Shown piece by piece: positions 1 through 12,700 of a DNA stretch of 64,000 nucleotides (its first letter is position 1; the number at the start of each line of letters is the position of its first letter). Below the pieces are notes generated by a model. The model did not search any database. It was not told the DNA's origin and saw nothing but the letters and a program-made list of their open reading frames with translations. The DNA comes from Avena insularis (lineage: Eukaryota > Streptophyta > Magnoliopsida > Poales > Poaceae): contig CM042689.1 of assembly GCA_023614405.1 (NCBI GenBank), positions 274,729,533-274,793,532 on the forward strand, read 5' to 3'. Made by a program: the position numbers and the translations under genes.

Positions 1-744
1 CGTCTGAGCTCTGAATCGAGCGATTCTTGCTCCTACGGTTTTGTGAAGTCGAGGGGAACAATCTAGGGCCAAGGGTTGAGCGAAACCACTAGGCTACAAG
101 GGTATACAACGCAAGTCCTACTAAAGCCTCTCGCAGGAGCCTCGTAGCAAAATAAAATAGGGTTTGGAAAATAGCGTTTCGCCGAACCTTTTTACTCGAT
201 AGTTTTGCATGGGAAAGTATGATACAATGCTATGAATGATATGCAAGACCAAATCTAAAATTGGGGATGTGAAAATTCTGAAGCCGGGATAGACAACATC
301 TACATCAAGTTATGCTCTAGGAATCATCATCCAAAGCTAAAGCTCTTCAACAAAGACACGGAAGTCAACAAATACCTCAACTCAAGTGAAGACGAAATTA
401 CTGATTAAATAGGAATATACTCTCTAACCAAAGAACCTATTTCTGTAGTGCATTGCAGTAACAGCAATGTCATCACTTTAGTTAAGATACCATTCTTAGT
501 AGCATATTAGTTCTTGTGTTGTTCATCTTTGATCCTTCTTTGTAAGAAGTTCTTTCTCTCTCTTTAACCTAGAGTGTTCTCTGGATCTTGTGTAAAGAGT
601 GAGTTGTAACCTTTAGCCATGTATTGGACCCGCTGTGTTTCTGTTGTGCCATTCTGAGGGATGTAATACTAGTGAACGGTGTTTCATTGGTGTTATGTCG
701 ACGACTATAGTATATTACATCATGAAGTGGTATGCTGGGTCACC
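1..744 (+). repeat. 3' part of a long LTR (same family as 35640-51260)
   Basis: From about 268 to 744 this stretch aligns, with many substitutions, to the sequence that flanks the 35793-50933 insertion (35650-35792 joined to 50939-51240). Shared landmarks include CTCAACTCAAGTGAAGACGA, CTAGAGTGTTCTCTGGATCT and GATGTAATACTAGTGAACGG. It is therefore the 3' portion of a long gypsy-type LTR whose start lies left of the window. Positions 1-267 have no clear second copy here. No coding sequence was recognised. Confidence 0.7.
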
Positions 745-1888
745 GCACCACCCTTGGTGCGGGCCCACCTGACCCCGCGCCTGGAGGGGGTTTGGCCACC
801 CCAGGCAGCTCCTCGGCCTCCCTCCGTGCCTATAAGTTGCCTTCTGACCTAAAAACTCAGGGGGGTTTCAATAGTTTTCCAGAAAGAGTTCCGCTCCACC
901 GCCGCCACCAGAATCCAAGATTCGGATCCAGAAACTCCGTTCTAGCACCCTGCCGGGAAGGGGAATTTGGAGAGGATCATCGCCATCGTCATCACCAACG
1001 AATCTTCATCAACCACCGATGTTTCACTCATCCATGAGTGAGTAATCTCCTGATGTAGGCTTGGGGATGGTAGGGATTGGATGAGTTCTATCATGTAATC
1101 GAATAAGATCTGTTAGGGGCATAGTGTCTAGTATCTCTATTAGTGCTATTTGACTTTGTTGCAACTTGTTGTGCTTAATGCTTGTCACTAGGGCCCGAGT
1201 GCCATGATCTCAGATCTGAACTTATTATTGAATCATTATGATAGCATTGTTTGTGATCTTATTTGCAAGTTGTGTACACATATCATTATCCGTATCCAAA
1301 GGCCCCAAAGTGACAATAATTGGGACAACCGGAGGGGATGGCTGTGGTGTGAGGATCACATGTGTTCACGGAGTGTTAATGCTTTGCTCCGGTGCTCTAT
1401 TAAAAGGAGCACCTTAGTTGCCAGTAGTTCCCTAGAGGCCCTGCTGCCACGGGCTGGCTCGACAGAAGATGTTGTGCAAGTTCTCATTGCGAGCACGTAT
1501 GCCTATATTTGGAGCACATGCCTAGGATTGTTTAGTACTTGGATGCTTATTATTATTTATCTGCAATGCCCTAGACCTTGAAGTTACATGTTTAGACTCA
1601 TCCATGCAATTCCCGTCCATCCATCCCTATGCCTACCGCACTTGAATCCTACTGTTACCGTTACTGTTACTATTGCTCCTGTTTCACTATTGATGTTACT
1701 GTTGTTGTTGCTTTGCGGTTGCTACTGATAAACTTCTGTGAGCAAGAACTATTTCCAGGTGCAGCTGAACTGACAACTCAGTTTTTTAAGGCTTGCAAGT
1801 ATTCTTTGGCTCCCCTTGTGTCGAATCAATAAATTGGGTAATAATACCCGCGAAGACTGTTGCGATCCCCTACACTTGTGGGTCATCA
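745..1888 (+). repeat. Gypsy LTR fragment ending in GGGTCATCA
   Basis: The segment ends with ACACTTGTGGGTCATCA, the 3' end typical of the abundant Triticeae TGATACGTCC-class gypsy LTRs. It contains the usual downstream blocks of that class: a GC-rich leader around 890-1020, a stretch near 1190 reading CTAGGGCCCGAGTGCCATGA, and CCCCTTGTGTCGAATCAATA near 1815. The 5' part is missing, and the boundary with the preceding LTR near 745 is approximate. Small ORFs inside it are not credible genes. Confidence 0.65.
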
Positions 1889-1958
1889 ACAGATTTCTGC
1901 CATTATTTGCATTTGCCTCTTAAATCGATTTATTTTGAGTTCTTTTGATCACTTGAGC

Positions 1959-4900
1959 TGTAAGACCCCACCTTTTAAAGGTAAAAGCCCCTGTGATTGC
2001 AATGCTAGTCCCTGGATCAAATGCTAGCATCCACAGTTTAAGATGAAGTACACAGATACTAAGGTCTTTATTACATCGTCATTCTAGAGATAAACATAGT
2101 ATTTTACAACTCATTAGCACATGGCTAATACATAGAGTTCAAACATAAGTAAATAAAGTAAAGTCTTCATCTTCATGTGCCACAGGCAAGCATGTTGAGT
2201 GTAGACTCACAACCCTAATATCCATCAGAGTATCCTGCAACATCATAAGTTATAGCCACAGTGGGTCAATACATTTGGAATTGTATTGGCAAGTGATACC
2301 ATAGTAGAATAGTAGTGTCTAACATCTATATGAAATTGGCTAAGTGTAGCTTAGGTTTGCTTTGCTCAAAATAGGTTTTCTTATCAGTTGAAAAACACTA
2401 AGTTTTTGTTTGTCAAAAACTCCCAAGGAACCACCAATAGACATTGGTGAACCTTTACCCTTATTCAACCACAAGTTTTTAACTTAGAAATTGGGATGAG
2501 GATATCCTTGATAGCTTCAATGTCTTTGATGCTCAAATTGTCCGTTGCCGGGGACACGGCTAAGTATTTAGGTTTTTCCTTCTCGAGAGGTGGTGCACTT
2601 TCCCCACAAGACTCGACATGCATCGAGACGAGACCTTTCAGAACCATTCCCTTAGACCACCATGGACGCGTTCCAACCTATCACCCTACCACCAACTATC
2701 CATCTAGCTAAGTTCTTGCAACCTATGTGGTCAAGGCAGAGCCCATATGTCATGTGGTTGCACTAGAAGCTTCTTAACACAAAACATCTCAAATCCCTTT
2801 GTTTCTGGGTGGCTTTCCAAAAGTGTGATACACAAGGTAAACCACAGACATGGGCCTTGTGTAACCACTCAACATAAACCATCATACCATTCCATCCAGG
2901 TGATTCATTCACATAGTTGTTTTATTAATCAAAAACACTAGTCATAGACTTAGCAAAATTCCATAGCATGAATATTCCACCCTTGTTTGCTACTAGCTAG
3001 GATAAGCATGATAACATAACAAGTTTCTTAACTTAGAGAAATTCTACTAAGACTACAACTATTAGGATTTCCCAAGGCATAGCATAGTATATACTTAGCA
3101 AAAATCTCCATGCAAGTCCTACTCAAAATATCACTAATGCATAGTCAAAATAATAGGATAAAATACATGAAGCACCACTTTCCTTGATAGTTGGGGGAGT
3201 AGCAACAATCCTCACAATCACCACTATCACCAAAATCTACACATAGAATAATAACACCAAATTCACATTCTAATATTCAAGCAAAAATATATATGAATGC
3301 ATGCAAATGCAATGGAAAGATTTTCTACACTAAAAAAATCAAACAAAACAGTACTGAACACAAAGTAATCTATCTAAAGTCTAAATAAACAAAAATTTGC
3401 CTCAAAACAATTTTATAAAGCCAAAATAGGCATAAAATTGGTTCTGAAAATAATCCTATTTTCCCGGAAGCAAAATACTAAAATAAGGCCATAGATGTGT
3501 AGATCTTAACTTTCTGAATCCATTAATATATTATTTGCAAAATTTGGACAAATAGAATTAAAGTTATGAATTTTACAAGTTTGAACATTTAATAGACAAA
3601 ATCTGGATTTTAAATCTAAACTACAGACGCGTGGCAGCGCCTGATTGGTCGATACCGCTTCACGCGGATCGTGCTTCTGCATCGTTGGATCAAGTCAGAT
3701 CCAACGCGCCAGATTGAAACGTACCCCTTCGCTAACGATCTAATCTAAACCACCAGATCTAAATCCTACGTGCCAGATCTAACTGACCAAAAGCAAGCGG
3801 CGCTGATGGCGCTGGCGGCAGCGGCGCTTCTGCCGGTGATGCTCCGGCGATTCCATAGGGGGCTAGGGGTAGTGGTTAGGTTTACCTGACTCGCGAGAAC
3901 ACGTGGATGCTCATGGTGTAGCTGGCTTGGGCCGGGGCGTGTTGTAGTGGCCGTGAAAGCTCGTCGGAGACCTCACTGGCGATGGGCACAGGCTGGCGGA
4001 GACGACATCGACATTCTAGGTCACCCTAGGACAAACAAACAACATCAGTGCATGCACAAGGACAAGGCGTACAAGTTGGTTTGAATCAGAGGCCAAGGGG
4101 CATGTGAACCTGGACGGAATTACTCGCTGGAGTTGCGGACATCGTCAGGTGCTCACAGTGCTTGACGGAGGCGGCGACCTAGGGGGATATAGGATGAACC
4201 AGTGGTGTCAGAAGAAGCGTAAAGACCAGAGAAACAACTCCGTATGAACGAGGAACAAGGGGGCGCCTGAGGATCACCGTAATGCCTCGCCGGAGTTTGT
4301 CGGGAAGCGGCTGTTCAAGCTTGAATACGGGCAGCCTGTGGGCGCTTGGGCGTGAGAATTTGAGGGGAAATGGCCGAAACGGAGTGGTGTTTAAGTAGCC
4401 AGAGCAGGGCGTCAATCGCGCGGCGAATCAATGGGATTTAATCGGATTTGATTGCCACAGTGAATAGGGAAGAAACGACGGCGACGACGTGGTCTGCGCG
4501 CGGGGTTTGGGGACGATGACTACGTGGCATTGGGGCCATTGGTCATTGAGCGTTGTGTAGGGTTCGCGCGGGTGAGAGAAGATACAGAGGGAGATTGGCC
4601 CGGGTGGGCTTGCTGGGCCAGGAGTGGTGTTGGGCCGAAAAGGCAACGCAGTGTTTTATTTTTTTCTTTATCCTTTTCTTTTTCTGTTTTGATTTTCCGG
4701 AATGAATTTGAAACCCTAATTCAAACTTGTTTGAATTCAAATATTTTCTAGATTTTTGCACTATGAACCATGCACTCAAAAGTGTGATAAACTTATCTGT
4801 TCACTCAAATATACCTTGGTCTTTTGAAAATAAAAATAAAACCATGCCTCATATAAATAATAAAATGGGCATAATTATGGTTTTATTTGGTTTCAAACTT

Positions 4901-5001
4901 TAAATTTTTTTGTGCAAGCTCTAGATTCTATGATGATACGAATGCAATGCATGCTCCAATAAGTTGGTTGGACCCAGCACACGTCTTTTAGAGAAGTCAC
5001 A
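1959..5001 (-). repeat. Long gypsy-type LTR (3.0 kb), minus orientation
   Basis: Read on the minus strand it starts at 5001 with TGTGACTTCTCTAAAAG and ends at 1959 with GGTGGGGTCTTACA, so it has TG...CA ends. It aligns along most of its length, in inverted orientation, to 61172-64000; for example 2460-2710 pairs with 63600-63850 and 4700-4860 with 61430-61580. The middle is GC-rich (3620-4640) and reads like a promoter-leader region. Immediately right of it, read on the minus strand, is AATGAAGAACGGGG (5002-5015), a plausible polypurine tract, which suggests this is the 3' LTR of a mostly lost element. No target-site duplication was found. Confidence 0.7.
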
Positions 5002-5142
5002 CCCCGTTCTTCATTTCCTAGAACACTCTAGTTTTCACTCTTATTGTTCTGTGAGTGTTCTCTTTTGCTAGCACTGCGTTTAGCTTTAGTTTTCTTCTTA
5101 TTTTTTCTTAGAGCTGTTTAGTTCTTCTTTGTAGTTAGGTGA

Positions 5143-6155
5143 TGCTGAAGGGATTCGCAGCATAGTAAATCAAAAAAATTCCCACAGATGCGAACAAGAA
5201 AGCCAAGATCTAATCTAGGAGATGTAATCAATGAGAGAGATTGATGAGATCTTCAAATCCTTGAAGAAATTGCACAGCAGAAATGTTCAACAGAACGTGG
5301 TTGACGTAGTCGTACTCTCTGTCTCCTCCACGCGATCCGATCCGATCCCACGCCGCAAGTGGCGGCGCCTCCGAGAGATGCGCATGTATGGTGCAGCGAC
5401 GTCTCCTCCTTTCCTTGGTCCAGCAAGTATGGTGGAGAGATAGATTGGATCTGCAGCACGATGGCGTGGTGCTTATGGTGGAGAGTTTCTGCGGCAGGGC
5501 TTCGCCTACACGCAGTCGGGAGAGAGAGAGAGGTGGAGGGGCAGCAGTTGGACGGCGGCTAGGGTTGGAGTGGGGGGAGGCTGTGCCCCTGCCCTCCTTA
5601 TATAGGGGCTAGCCGGCCCATTAACCCCTCCTCCAAGCCCTAGGGCGGCGGCCCAAGGGGTGGAGTGGGGGGCAAGTCATCCCCCCTTCTTCTGGAAGGT
5701 TCCCTTAGGGTTTCCCCTAAGGGCTGGCCGGCTGGGCCTTAGGGGCCTTGTTCCCCTGACCCAAAGTGGCCAGGGCACTTCCCCTTAGGCCCACGCAGGC
5801 CTCCGACAAGTGGGCCCACGTTGGTCCCACTCCGGAACCTTCTAGAACCTTCCGGTACAATACCGATAAACTCCGAAACGATTCCGAAAACCAAAAACTG
5901 CTTTCCTTTATATGAATCTTATTCTCCGGCCCGTTCCGGAACCTCTCGTGATGTCCTGGGTCTCATCCGAGACTCTGAACAAAAAAACTCATAAACCAAT
6001 TATCCATTCTATCTAGCGTCGATGCACGTTAAGTGTGTGACCCTACGGGTTCGAGAATATGCAGACATGATCTTCTATCAATAATCAACAGCGGGATCTG
6101 GAAACCCATATTGACTCCCACATATTCATCGATGATCATATCGGATGAACCACGA
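5143..6155 (-). repeat. Truncated copia LTR (WIS/Angela-like), minus orientation
   Basis: On the minus strand it ends at 5143 with GCTGCGAATCCCTTCAGCA, a copia LTR terminus. Upstream it carries the usual landmarks: GTGGGAG then a CCAGATCCCGCTG block (around 6095), repeated GGTTCCGGA-type blocks (5820-5900), a GC-rich leader and TATATAA at 5598-5604. The beginning of the LTR is missing. At about 6155 the sequence switches abruptly to gypsy integrase, so this is a recombinant or deletion junction. A short GA run occurs near 5519-5535. Confidence 0.75.
5598..5604 (-). promoter_or_regulatory. TATA box of the truncated copia LTR
   Basis: TATATAAGGAGG on the minus strand lies in the GC-rich middle of the LTR. 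This is the same placement as in the Angela-type LTRs further right. Confidence 0.5.
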
Positions 6156-8035
6156 TGCTAGGATTGGTATTGTCTTGAGTGCCGCAGACGGCGTGTGCTT
6201 CAGCTGGCTGAATCGCTGACAACCGTTGCATGCTTTTACCAACTCCTGAGCGTCCTTTAGCGCTGTCGGCCAATAGAAACCATGGCGAAGAGCTTTGTAT
6301 GCTATTGCCCTTGATTAAGCATGATGGCCACACTTTCCTTGGTGTATATCCGCTAGGAGCTTGGTTCCCTCCTCTTGGCTGACACATCGCTAATAGATGC
6401 CCCCGACGCTGCGCTTGTATAGCTCATTGTTGATGATGGTGTATGCGCTTGCTCTTCATCGCACTTGTCGTGCTGCCACTTCCTTCGTCGGGAGCTCGTC
6501 CTTGGCCAGGAAGTTCATGAATGGTTTCGCCCAATCGGGTGTTTCCCGAATGGCGTACACCGTATGCATGATGAGCTTGATCTCCTCGCGGATGGCTGGC
6601 TCTGGAATGTCGAGAGGTTTGTCGGGTGGGAGCTTGCTGGTGTCGACCGCAGGCTGCCGCGGGCAGTCCTCGGGTGCGACGCGGTAGTCCCCGGGTGCGG
6701 CGAGGCAGTCCCGGCGGCGGCGATCCCAGTGCGCAACAGTCCCCGGTGCGGCGTGGCACCGTTGTTCTGATCTGGCCCGGAAATCGATGGAGTCGATTCG
6801 GTGTGACGGGTGATGGAGGGCTTGCGCAGGTGCTCGACGGAGACTCCAGGCGGTATGGCCTGTCTTGTCGAGCCGAGCCTGGCCAAAGCGTCAGCAGCTT
6901 CGTTGTTGGCCTTGGGTACGTGATGGAACTCGCATCCTTCGAAGCAAGTGCACAGCTGCTGAACGCAGAAACAGTAGAGGGCCATGTTCGTGTCCCTTGC
7001 ATCCCACTCGTCGGATACCTGCTGCACCACCAGGTCCAAATCTCCAAAGCATAGTATCCTCTGAATGCCTATCTTCTTGGCCATCTTGAGCCTGTGGATG
7101 AGCGCTTCATATTCGGCGATGTTGTTGGACGCCTTGAAGTGGATCTGGAGGACGTACTCTAGCCAATCGCCTTTTGGTGAAGTTATCACGATTCCGGCTC
7201 CGAGTCCTCCTCGCATCTTGGAGCCGTTGAAGTGTAGCTTCCAGTATGTTGAATCAGGGACCGGTGGCATGTACTGCGTCTCCGCCCAATCGACGATGAA
7301 GTCGGACAGTGCCTGGGATTTGATTGTCGTCCTTGGCTCGTACTGGATGTTGTGTGCAGCGAGCTCTATGGCCCATTTTGCCACGCATCCGGTGGCGTCC
7401 TTGTTGCCGATAATCTCCGCAAGCGGGGCCAATGACACCACCCGGATGGAGTGCTCTTGGAAGTAGTGCTTGAGCTTCTTGGCTGCCATGTACACGCCAT
7501 ACACTAGCTTCTAGTAGTGGGGGTAGTTCTGTTTGGAGAGGGATAGTACTTCGCTTAGGTAATACACGGGACGCTGGACCAGCTGGGCCTTCCCCTCTTC
7601 TGGCCTTTCCACTACCAGCACCATGCTAACCACTCTGTTTGTGGCAGCGATGTGCATCAGCATTGGCTCTTTTGCGACTGACGCCGCCAAGATAGGCGGT
7701 GAGGTGAGCATGCGCTTGAGGTCTCGGAAAGCCTCATTCGCTTGAGCTGTCCAGACGAACTTGTCTGTCTTCTTCATGAGCTAGTACAAGGGGAGGGCCT
7801 TCTCACCCAGCCGGTTGACGAACCGGCTGAGGGAAGCCAGGCACCCGGTGAACTTCTGTACATCGCGCAGGCTTTGTGGCAGCTCCATGCGCTCGATGGC
7901 TTCGATCTTCTCTGGGTTCGCCTCGATTCCTCGCTCGGAGACGAGGAAACCGAGGAGCTTGCCGGCTGGGACGCCGAAGACGCACTTCTCCGGGTTCAGT
8001 TTGATCTGGAAGCTCGATCGTCGTGGACAGGGGGT
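6156..8035 (-). pseudogene. Tat-lineage gypsy pol remnant (RT end, RNase H, second RNase H, integrase zinc finger)
   Basis: The minus frame from 8035 to about 6800 is continuous except for two in-frame TAG codons (7783-7781 and 7513-7511). It starts in the reverse transcriptase C-terminus (LNPEKCVFGVPAGKLLGF). The RT-linked RNase H follows (FVWTAQANEAF, then VYYLSEVL). Next is the extra plant-type RNase H with NIAEYEALIHRL, GDLDLVVQQVSDEWDARDTN and FHHVPKANNEAADALARLG. A linker follows, and near 6385-6190 an integrase zinc-finger region (KCGHHA then ALKDAQELVKACNGCQRF). Two RNase H domains mark the Tat lineage of Ty3/gypsy. The first catalytic aspartate of the second RNase H is Asn (FNGS, codon 7228-7226). 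RT catalytic residues, gag and the integrase core are missing. The element is dead. Confidence 0.85.
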
Positions 8036-8777
8036 AGCTGGCAAGATCACCGTCGTCATGGACGAGGGAGACGCATGTACTACAGACGTGGTCGTGCACC
8101 ATGGTGAAGTTGGTGTGACCACCGTTGTTGTAGTCGTCTTCAAGCTCGACGCGGAAGACTCACCCGTCATCATCCTAGATCTAATGGTAGAGGAGCTCAA
8201 GGGGGAAGTATGGATGCAAGTGGATGTCCGACGAACCATCCCGGTCTGTCCGCCCATTTTTCATATTCTAAATTTTCTTCTAATCGTGCATGCACTCATT
8301 AAGACACCTAACTATGCATGCACTCATTTAGACATTGGCGGACTGTTAGTCTAATCCATTGGATTGTCCACTTGTATCCCTAGGGGAAATGGTGGATTCC
8401 AATTTGTGGGGTGGGGGGAGGGGGGTGGGTGAGCACCTTCTCTAAATATGAAGTAGAGTACGCAGGCGGTGACCAAATTTCTCTCGCCGGATTTTTGTTG
8501 CTGCTCGCAAGCTCCCGCATCTCCCTGCCTGCACGAGCTCCGTCACTGCATTCTTGCTTTTGCACGCACCAAGGCTATAGCTCCGGTGAAATGATGGAAT
8601 CCAGCTTTTCTTAGGGTCTGGCTCTAGGGTGCTTTGTGGTTCGGGCTGGCACAGCCAAAGGGGGCATGCGGGGAACCAAACACCTGAATTCCTCACCAGC
8701 ATGTCCGCCCGAACCTCCACAGGCTACCAAACGCGCACTCCGGCAAAAAGCTTGGTACTGTTGTACCATTTCGCAGG
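8036..8777. other. Intergenic, no gene recognised
   Basis: This lies between the pol remnant and a Stowaway-like MITE. It contains a G-rich run at 8408-8430 and a short GC-rich patch at 8620-8760. No domain, splice pattern or repeat boundary could be supported. Confidence 0.4.
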
Positions 8778-8895
8778 CCCCCTCCTACACATATTAATTG
8801 ACTTGATTTATCAAAATTTGGATAAAGATACTAAATAGTGTCTAAATTCATTTAAATCTAGCAAATGTGAGTCAATTAATATGGGTCGGAGTGAG
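8778..8895. mobile_element. Stowaway-like MITE
   Basis: Short terminal inverted repeats are visible. The left end reads CCCCTCCTACACATATTAATTGACTT. The right end, reverse-complemented, reads ACTCCGACCCATATTAATTGACTC. These resemble the CTCCCTCCGTCC ends of Stowaway (Tc1/mariner) MITEs. TA follows on the right side but is not evident on the left. It is about 118 bp long and non-coding. Confidence 0.6.
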
Positions 8896-9706
8896 TACCA
8901 GATTCAACAAAACATAGGATAGACTCGAACTTGGTCGCACCAGGCTGGGATTCAGTTCAGAAGCAATTCAACAGATAAATTTCTTTCCTGAGGCAGGTGT
9001 CTTAAGAAAAGACAGCTTGGTCGCAGCAGCTAAGATGACCATGTCACAGTTTGCGATTGCAGACCTTTAACCTAACTCCTAAATAGTAATAAAACAAAAA
9101 AAAATAACAGACTAACAGGGTCAGCTACTTAGCCAATTTTCATAATTACGTGCCTACGGTAACCTAAATACTGCCATATTTCGATAATTAACTTTCCTTC
9201 CCAGCCAGCTTAATTTCTAGCATCGTTAGGTCTAAATATACCGTCCTTCAGTGGCAGGGTTATAGAAAATCATCTGGCCCAGCTTCCATCTTTCTAATTT
9301 CTGACACTTGGTGTTTTGTGTTTATGATCTGAGCCTTTGGCTGTCTCGGCACTTCGCAGAGTCAAGGGGCTTCCTGACTTGGCACTTAGCAGACTACAAC
9401 ATCGCCATTTCACAATAGTGACTAGAATACCGGCGGCCAGAAAATATGAGAAACAATCGATCCACTCAGGAGAAACCTGGCGTCGTTGTTACTTACAAAT
9501 AGAGCCAAGGCATTATCTCAACAAATCACGAACTGCCATTTACAAGGCAAAATGGAATTGTTGTTTCACAAAAAGATGTGCTTACAAACTCAGGGATGAA
9601 GAAATACCCTAAGAGTCAGGAGCTAAACTTGCATTCGGGTAATTAGCACAAGTCCACGAATTCATCAGGTTAGGAGCACCGATCTGCAGCTTGTCATTGC
9701 GAAGTC
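8896..9706. other. 3' flank of RAE1, including its likely 3' UTR
   Basis: Non-coding sequence downstream of the RAE1 stop codon, which lies on the minus strand. Roughly 9450-9706 is probably 3' UTR. The polyadenylation site could not be fixed by eye. No other gene was recognised. Confidence 0.45.
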
Positions 9707-12700
9707 TTACTTCTTTCCAGTACGGGGCTTTCCTTTGACATCAGATTCCTATGCACAGAAAATAAAGTAAAGAGCCATTGTCAGAGGACTAGACAAAAGA
9801 TCTGGCATCGCCCAAGGAAAACTTTGACGAAATTATGTGATCCACGGGCACTTCTGTTTTATGAAGTACAAGGTCACGCATTTTCCTATTTAATAAAAAT
9901 CAAGAATGAGGCACAAATGTTTCTTAAAAATAATCAGCAGGCCAAGAAGGCTGACTTATGTTAGCAAGAAATCAGGCCATTACTATGTATACTAGAAAAC
10001 ATGAATCAGCCACTATTAACTATACCAAACCATAATTTTGTTCTGTGCAATCCGTTACATGAAAAATGCAGATATGTACTGTCCAAGCTTATTGTCTCAG
10101 TATGTAAGCACTTTAAAATCAATCGAAGACAGACTTGAATATGCGATACATTTTAAGAAGCACAAACCTGCACACTATGCAGAAAGATATTTGTCTTTGC
10201 AGTAGAAGGATTATGCTTCTCAGCACCCTTGCTCCAATCATAGCATACCTAAGAAATTGAGGCAACATTAGCAAATTGAAGTTTGCAGTGTACATGCCTC
10301 AGTAAGGGGAAAACAATTTCAGAATGCAGACTTAAAAACTTGAACAACGAGAACCATGTATATTGTTGATACCACTGCAAAATGAGTAGGCACTTTTGTT
10401 CTATCCAGAGTCCACACTAATGCATGTTGCTTTTTGTAGAGAGTGGCATTTAAGATGCCATAATTCATTAGTCAAAATCTTTTTAAAGGTCGTTTGGCAT
10501 CCAGGTATTCACTTCATTTAGTAGAAATGAAATGAATACATGGATTCATTTCATTTATATTATGATTCCAAAAACACCCACATGTTTGGCTGCCACCGGA
10601 ATTTGGAAATGACAGGCCTCAGATAGTAATCAGGTTTACACATGGGGATATTTCAATGGATTTGCCAAATGAAATGACGGCCTAATTCTGTGTCAACCAA
10701 ACAGCATAGGGATGGAATTGCAAAATGAATTCCAGGATTCCAGGCCCAAATGATGGATACCAAACGACCTTTTAGTTTTTAGCATTCAGATACTGGTACA
10801 GTTAAGATAGAAAACATCCAAACCAATAAATTCTGACAATGTAAGTCAGCCAACCTGTTTTATCTATTAGCATCACGTGCATTAAACACATAACACATTG
10901 GGTTCCTCACTCACTCTCGGCTACTTTGACTGTTATCTGCTGAGGTTTAGAGCAAATAAATCTAGCAAGAAAATCAAAACCACAAAATGCAATATCTAAC
11001 AACTTATTCCAATGCAGATAGCAACAAGAGATGGCCTACCGCATAAGCATAGATTGACCCATCCTGATTGAATGTGCTGCATGTGATGGGTGATGGGCAC
11101 TTACTAAAAGCCTGTAGAGAAAAAAACACATCAAAGATAAATCTTTCAGCAGTAAAATGAAAAGTCTATATTGATGGCACTCAATTCCTGGTCTGTTTAT
11201 CAAATTACATTCCTATAAATCATCAAATACACACTGTTTGTAAGAAAACATGATTGAATGAATCTGTTAACAATAAGCATATAACTTATGGCAATTTTAG
11301 CATCATCGGTGAAAGGGCTAGTTAAGGATACTGAAACCTAAAGATCTTATGCAGATCATGTATCCTCATCTCAAGATGCTTGCACTCTTACTAGCCAAGC
11401 AAATGTGACTAACGAACAAAATCTCTGGAAAACAAGAAAATGAAGATTTTCTTTGAGAAAATAAAATTTTACCATGTTGGGTACCATGCAACTCCCATGA
11501 AATACAAAAAACATGCAAACTGAGTTAAAGATGCCTTGGATCTCAGTGCCATCACAAATCTTAGGACATTGGAGCTTGTTGCTCCTAGGTTCAGAAAAGC
11601 CACTCTCTTCTTAGTTTCTCATGTAAGAAAATTATGTATCTTTAACAGGCATGAACAGATTTATATTTGACCAACAGAGAAATAGAGCGTGTACAAGTTC
11701 ACCAATTGTTCTAATTCAGTTTTGCATAACTAATCTAGTTGAAAATAGATTAAAAATAAGGCATTAATTACTCTGGACTAACAGAGAATGGATCATTTGA
11801 ATAATCAAAGGGGGAAATGGACCTTCAGTCTTTGTTTACTGTCCTTGTCCCAAAAGTTGAAACCTCCATCAGATCCTGCAGTAGCAAATGTATGGTGCAC
11901 CTGGAAGGAATGCATAGCACAACAATCAGAATTTCTTAGTTGCTGATAGTAAATGATCTAGGAAAATCAGCAAGTATTCAGATATTTGAATTTAAATAAA
12001 CATCCACAGTGATGAAGCAATTTCCTTCTCCGGATCTGAATCAGAATATCTTCCTACAATATCAGGAAGTAGAGAACATTTTTTTAAAAATATAGAATAA
12101 ATTCTCTTACCGGATGAAAGTTCAGTGAGTTAACAGAGTAGATATCATTGCCCTCGCGGTGACATTTGAATGTAAAATTTTTGCCCTGATTAGAGTCATC
12201 CACATGATGAACACCGACACGTCCCTCTATTGATCCAACCTTCAAAATAAAACATGGGTTAATCAAATGCTCATGAAAATAAAAACAGTTGACCTATTAT
12301 CTGCTACCTCAAAGAGCACCAGCACAAGTGCTTTGAAAGAGTACGCCAAACTATCATACAAAACATAAGCAGTAGAGAAATGGTGTACAATGGAGTAAGA
12401 TAAATAAAGCCATGGACTTCAAACATTGGGAGCAATGCTTTTTGCCAAGGAAGGTAGAGCATAGAATGGAAAATAAGCATAAATTTCTCATAACGTGGTC
12501 ATTTTCTTAAACAACTCTAAAAGAGTGGAATATTTGCACATATATTGTTGTAACAGCAAAATCATGAGTGGTCACAATTGACACCATGCATCCAGGACAA
12601 CTGAATGATGAAAAAATTAACACGGCATATTAAACCATTCATGTGATATCTATGTTCTAATAAGTACGAAGGAAATTTTTTTATAGCATTTATGTTTGTA

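Noticed and set aside
12084..12266. Stand-alone 60-aa gene
   Set aside because: It is exon 7 of RAE1 extended into the neighbouring introns.
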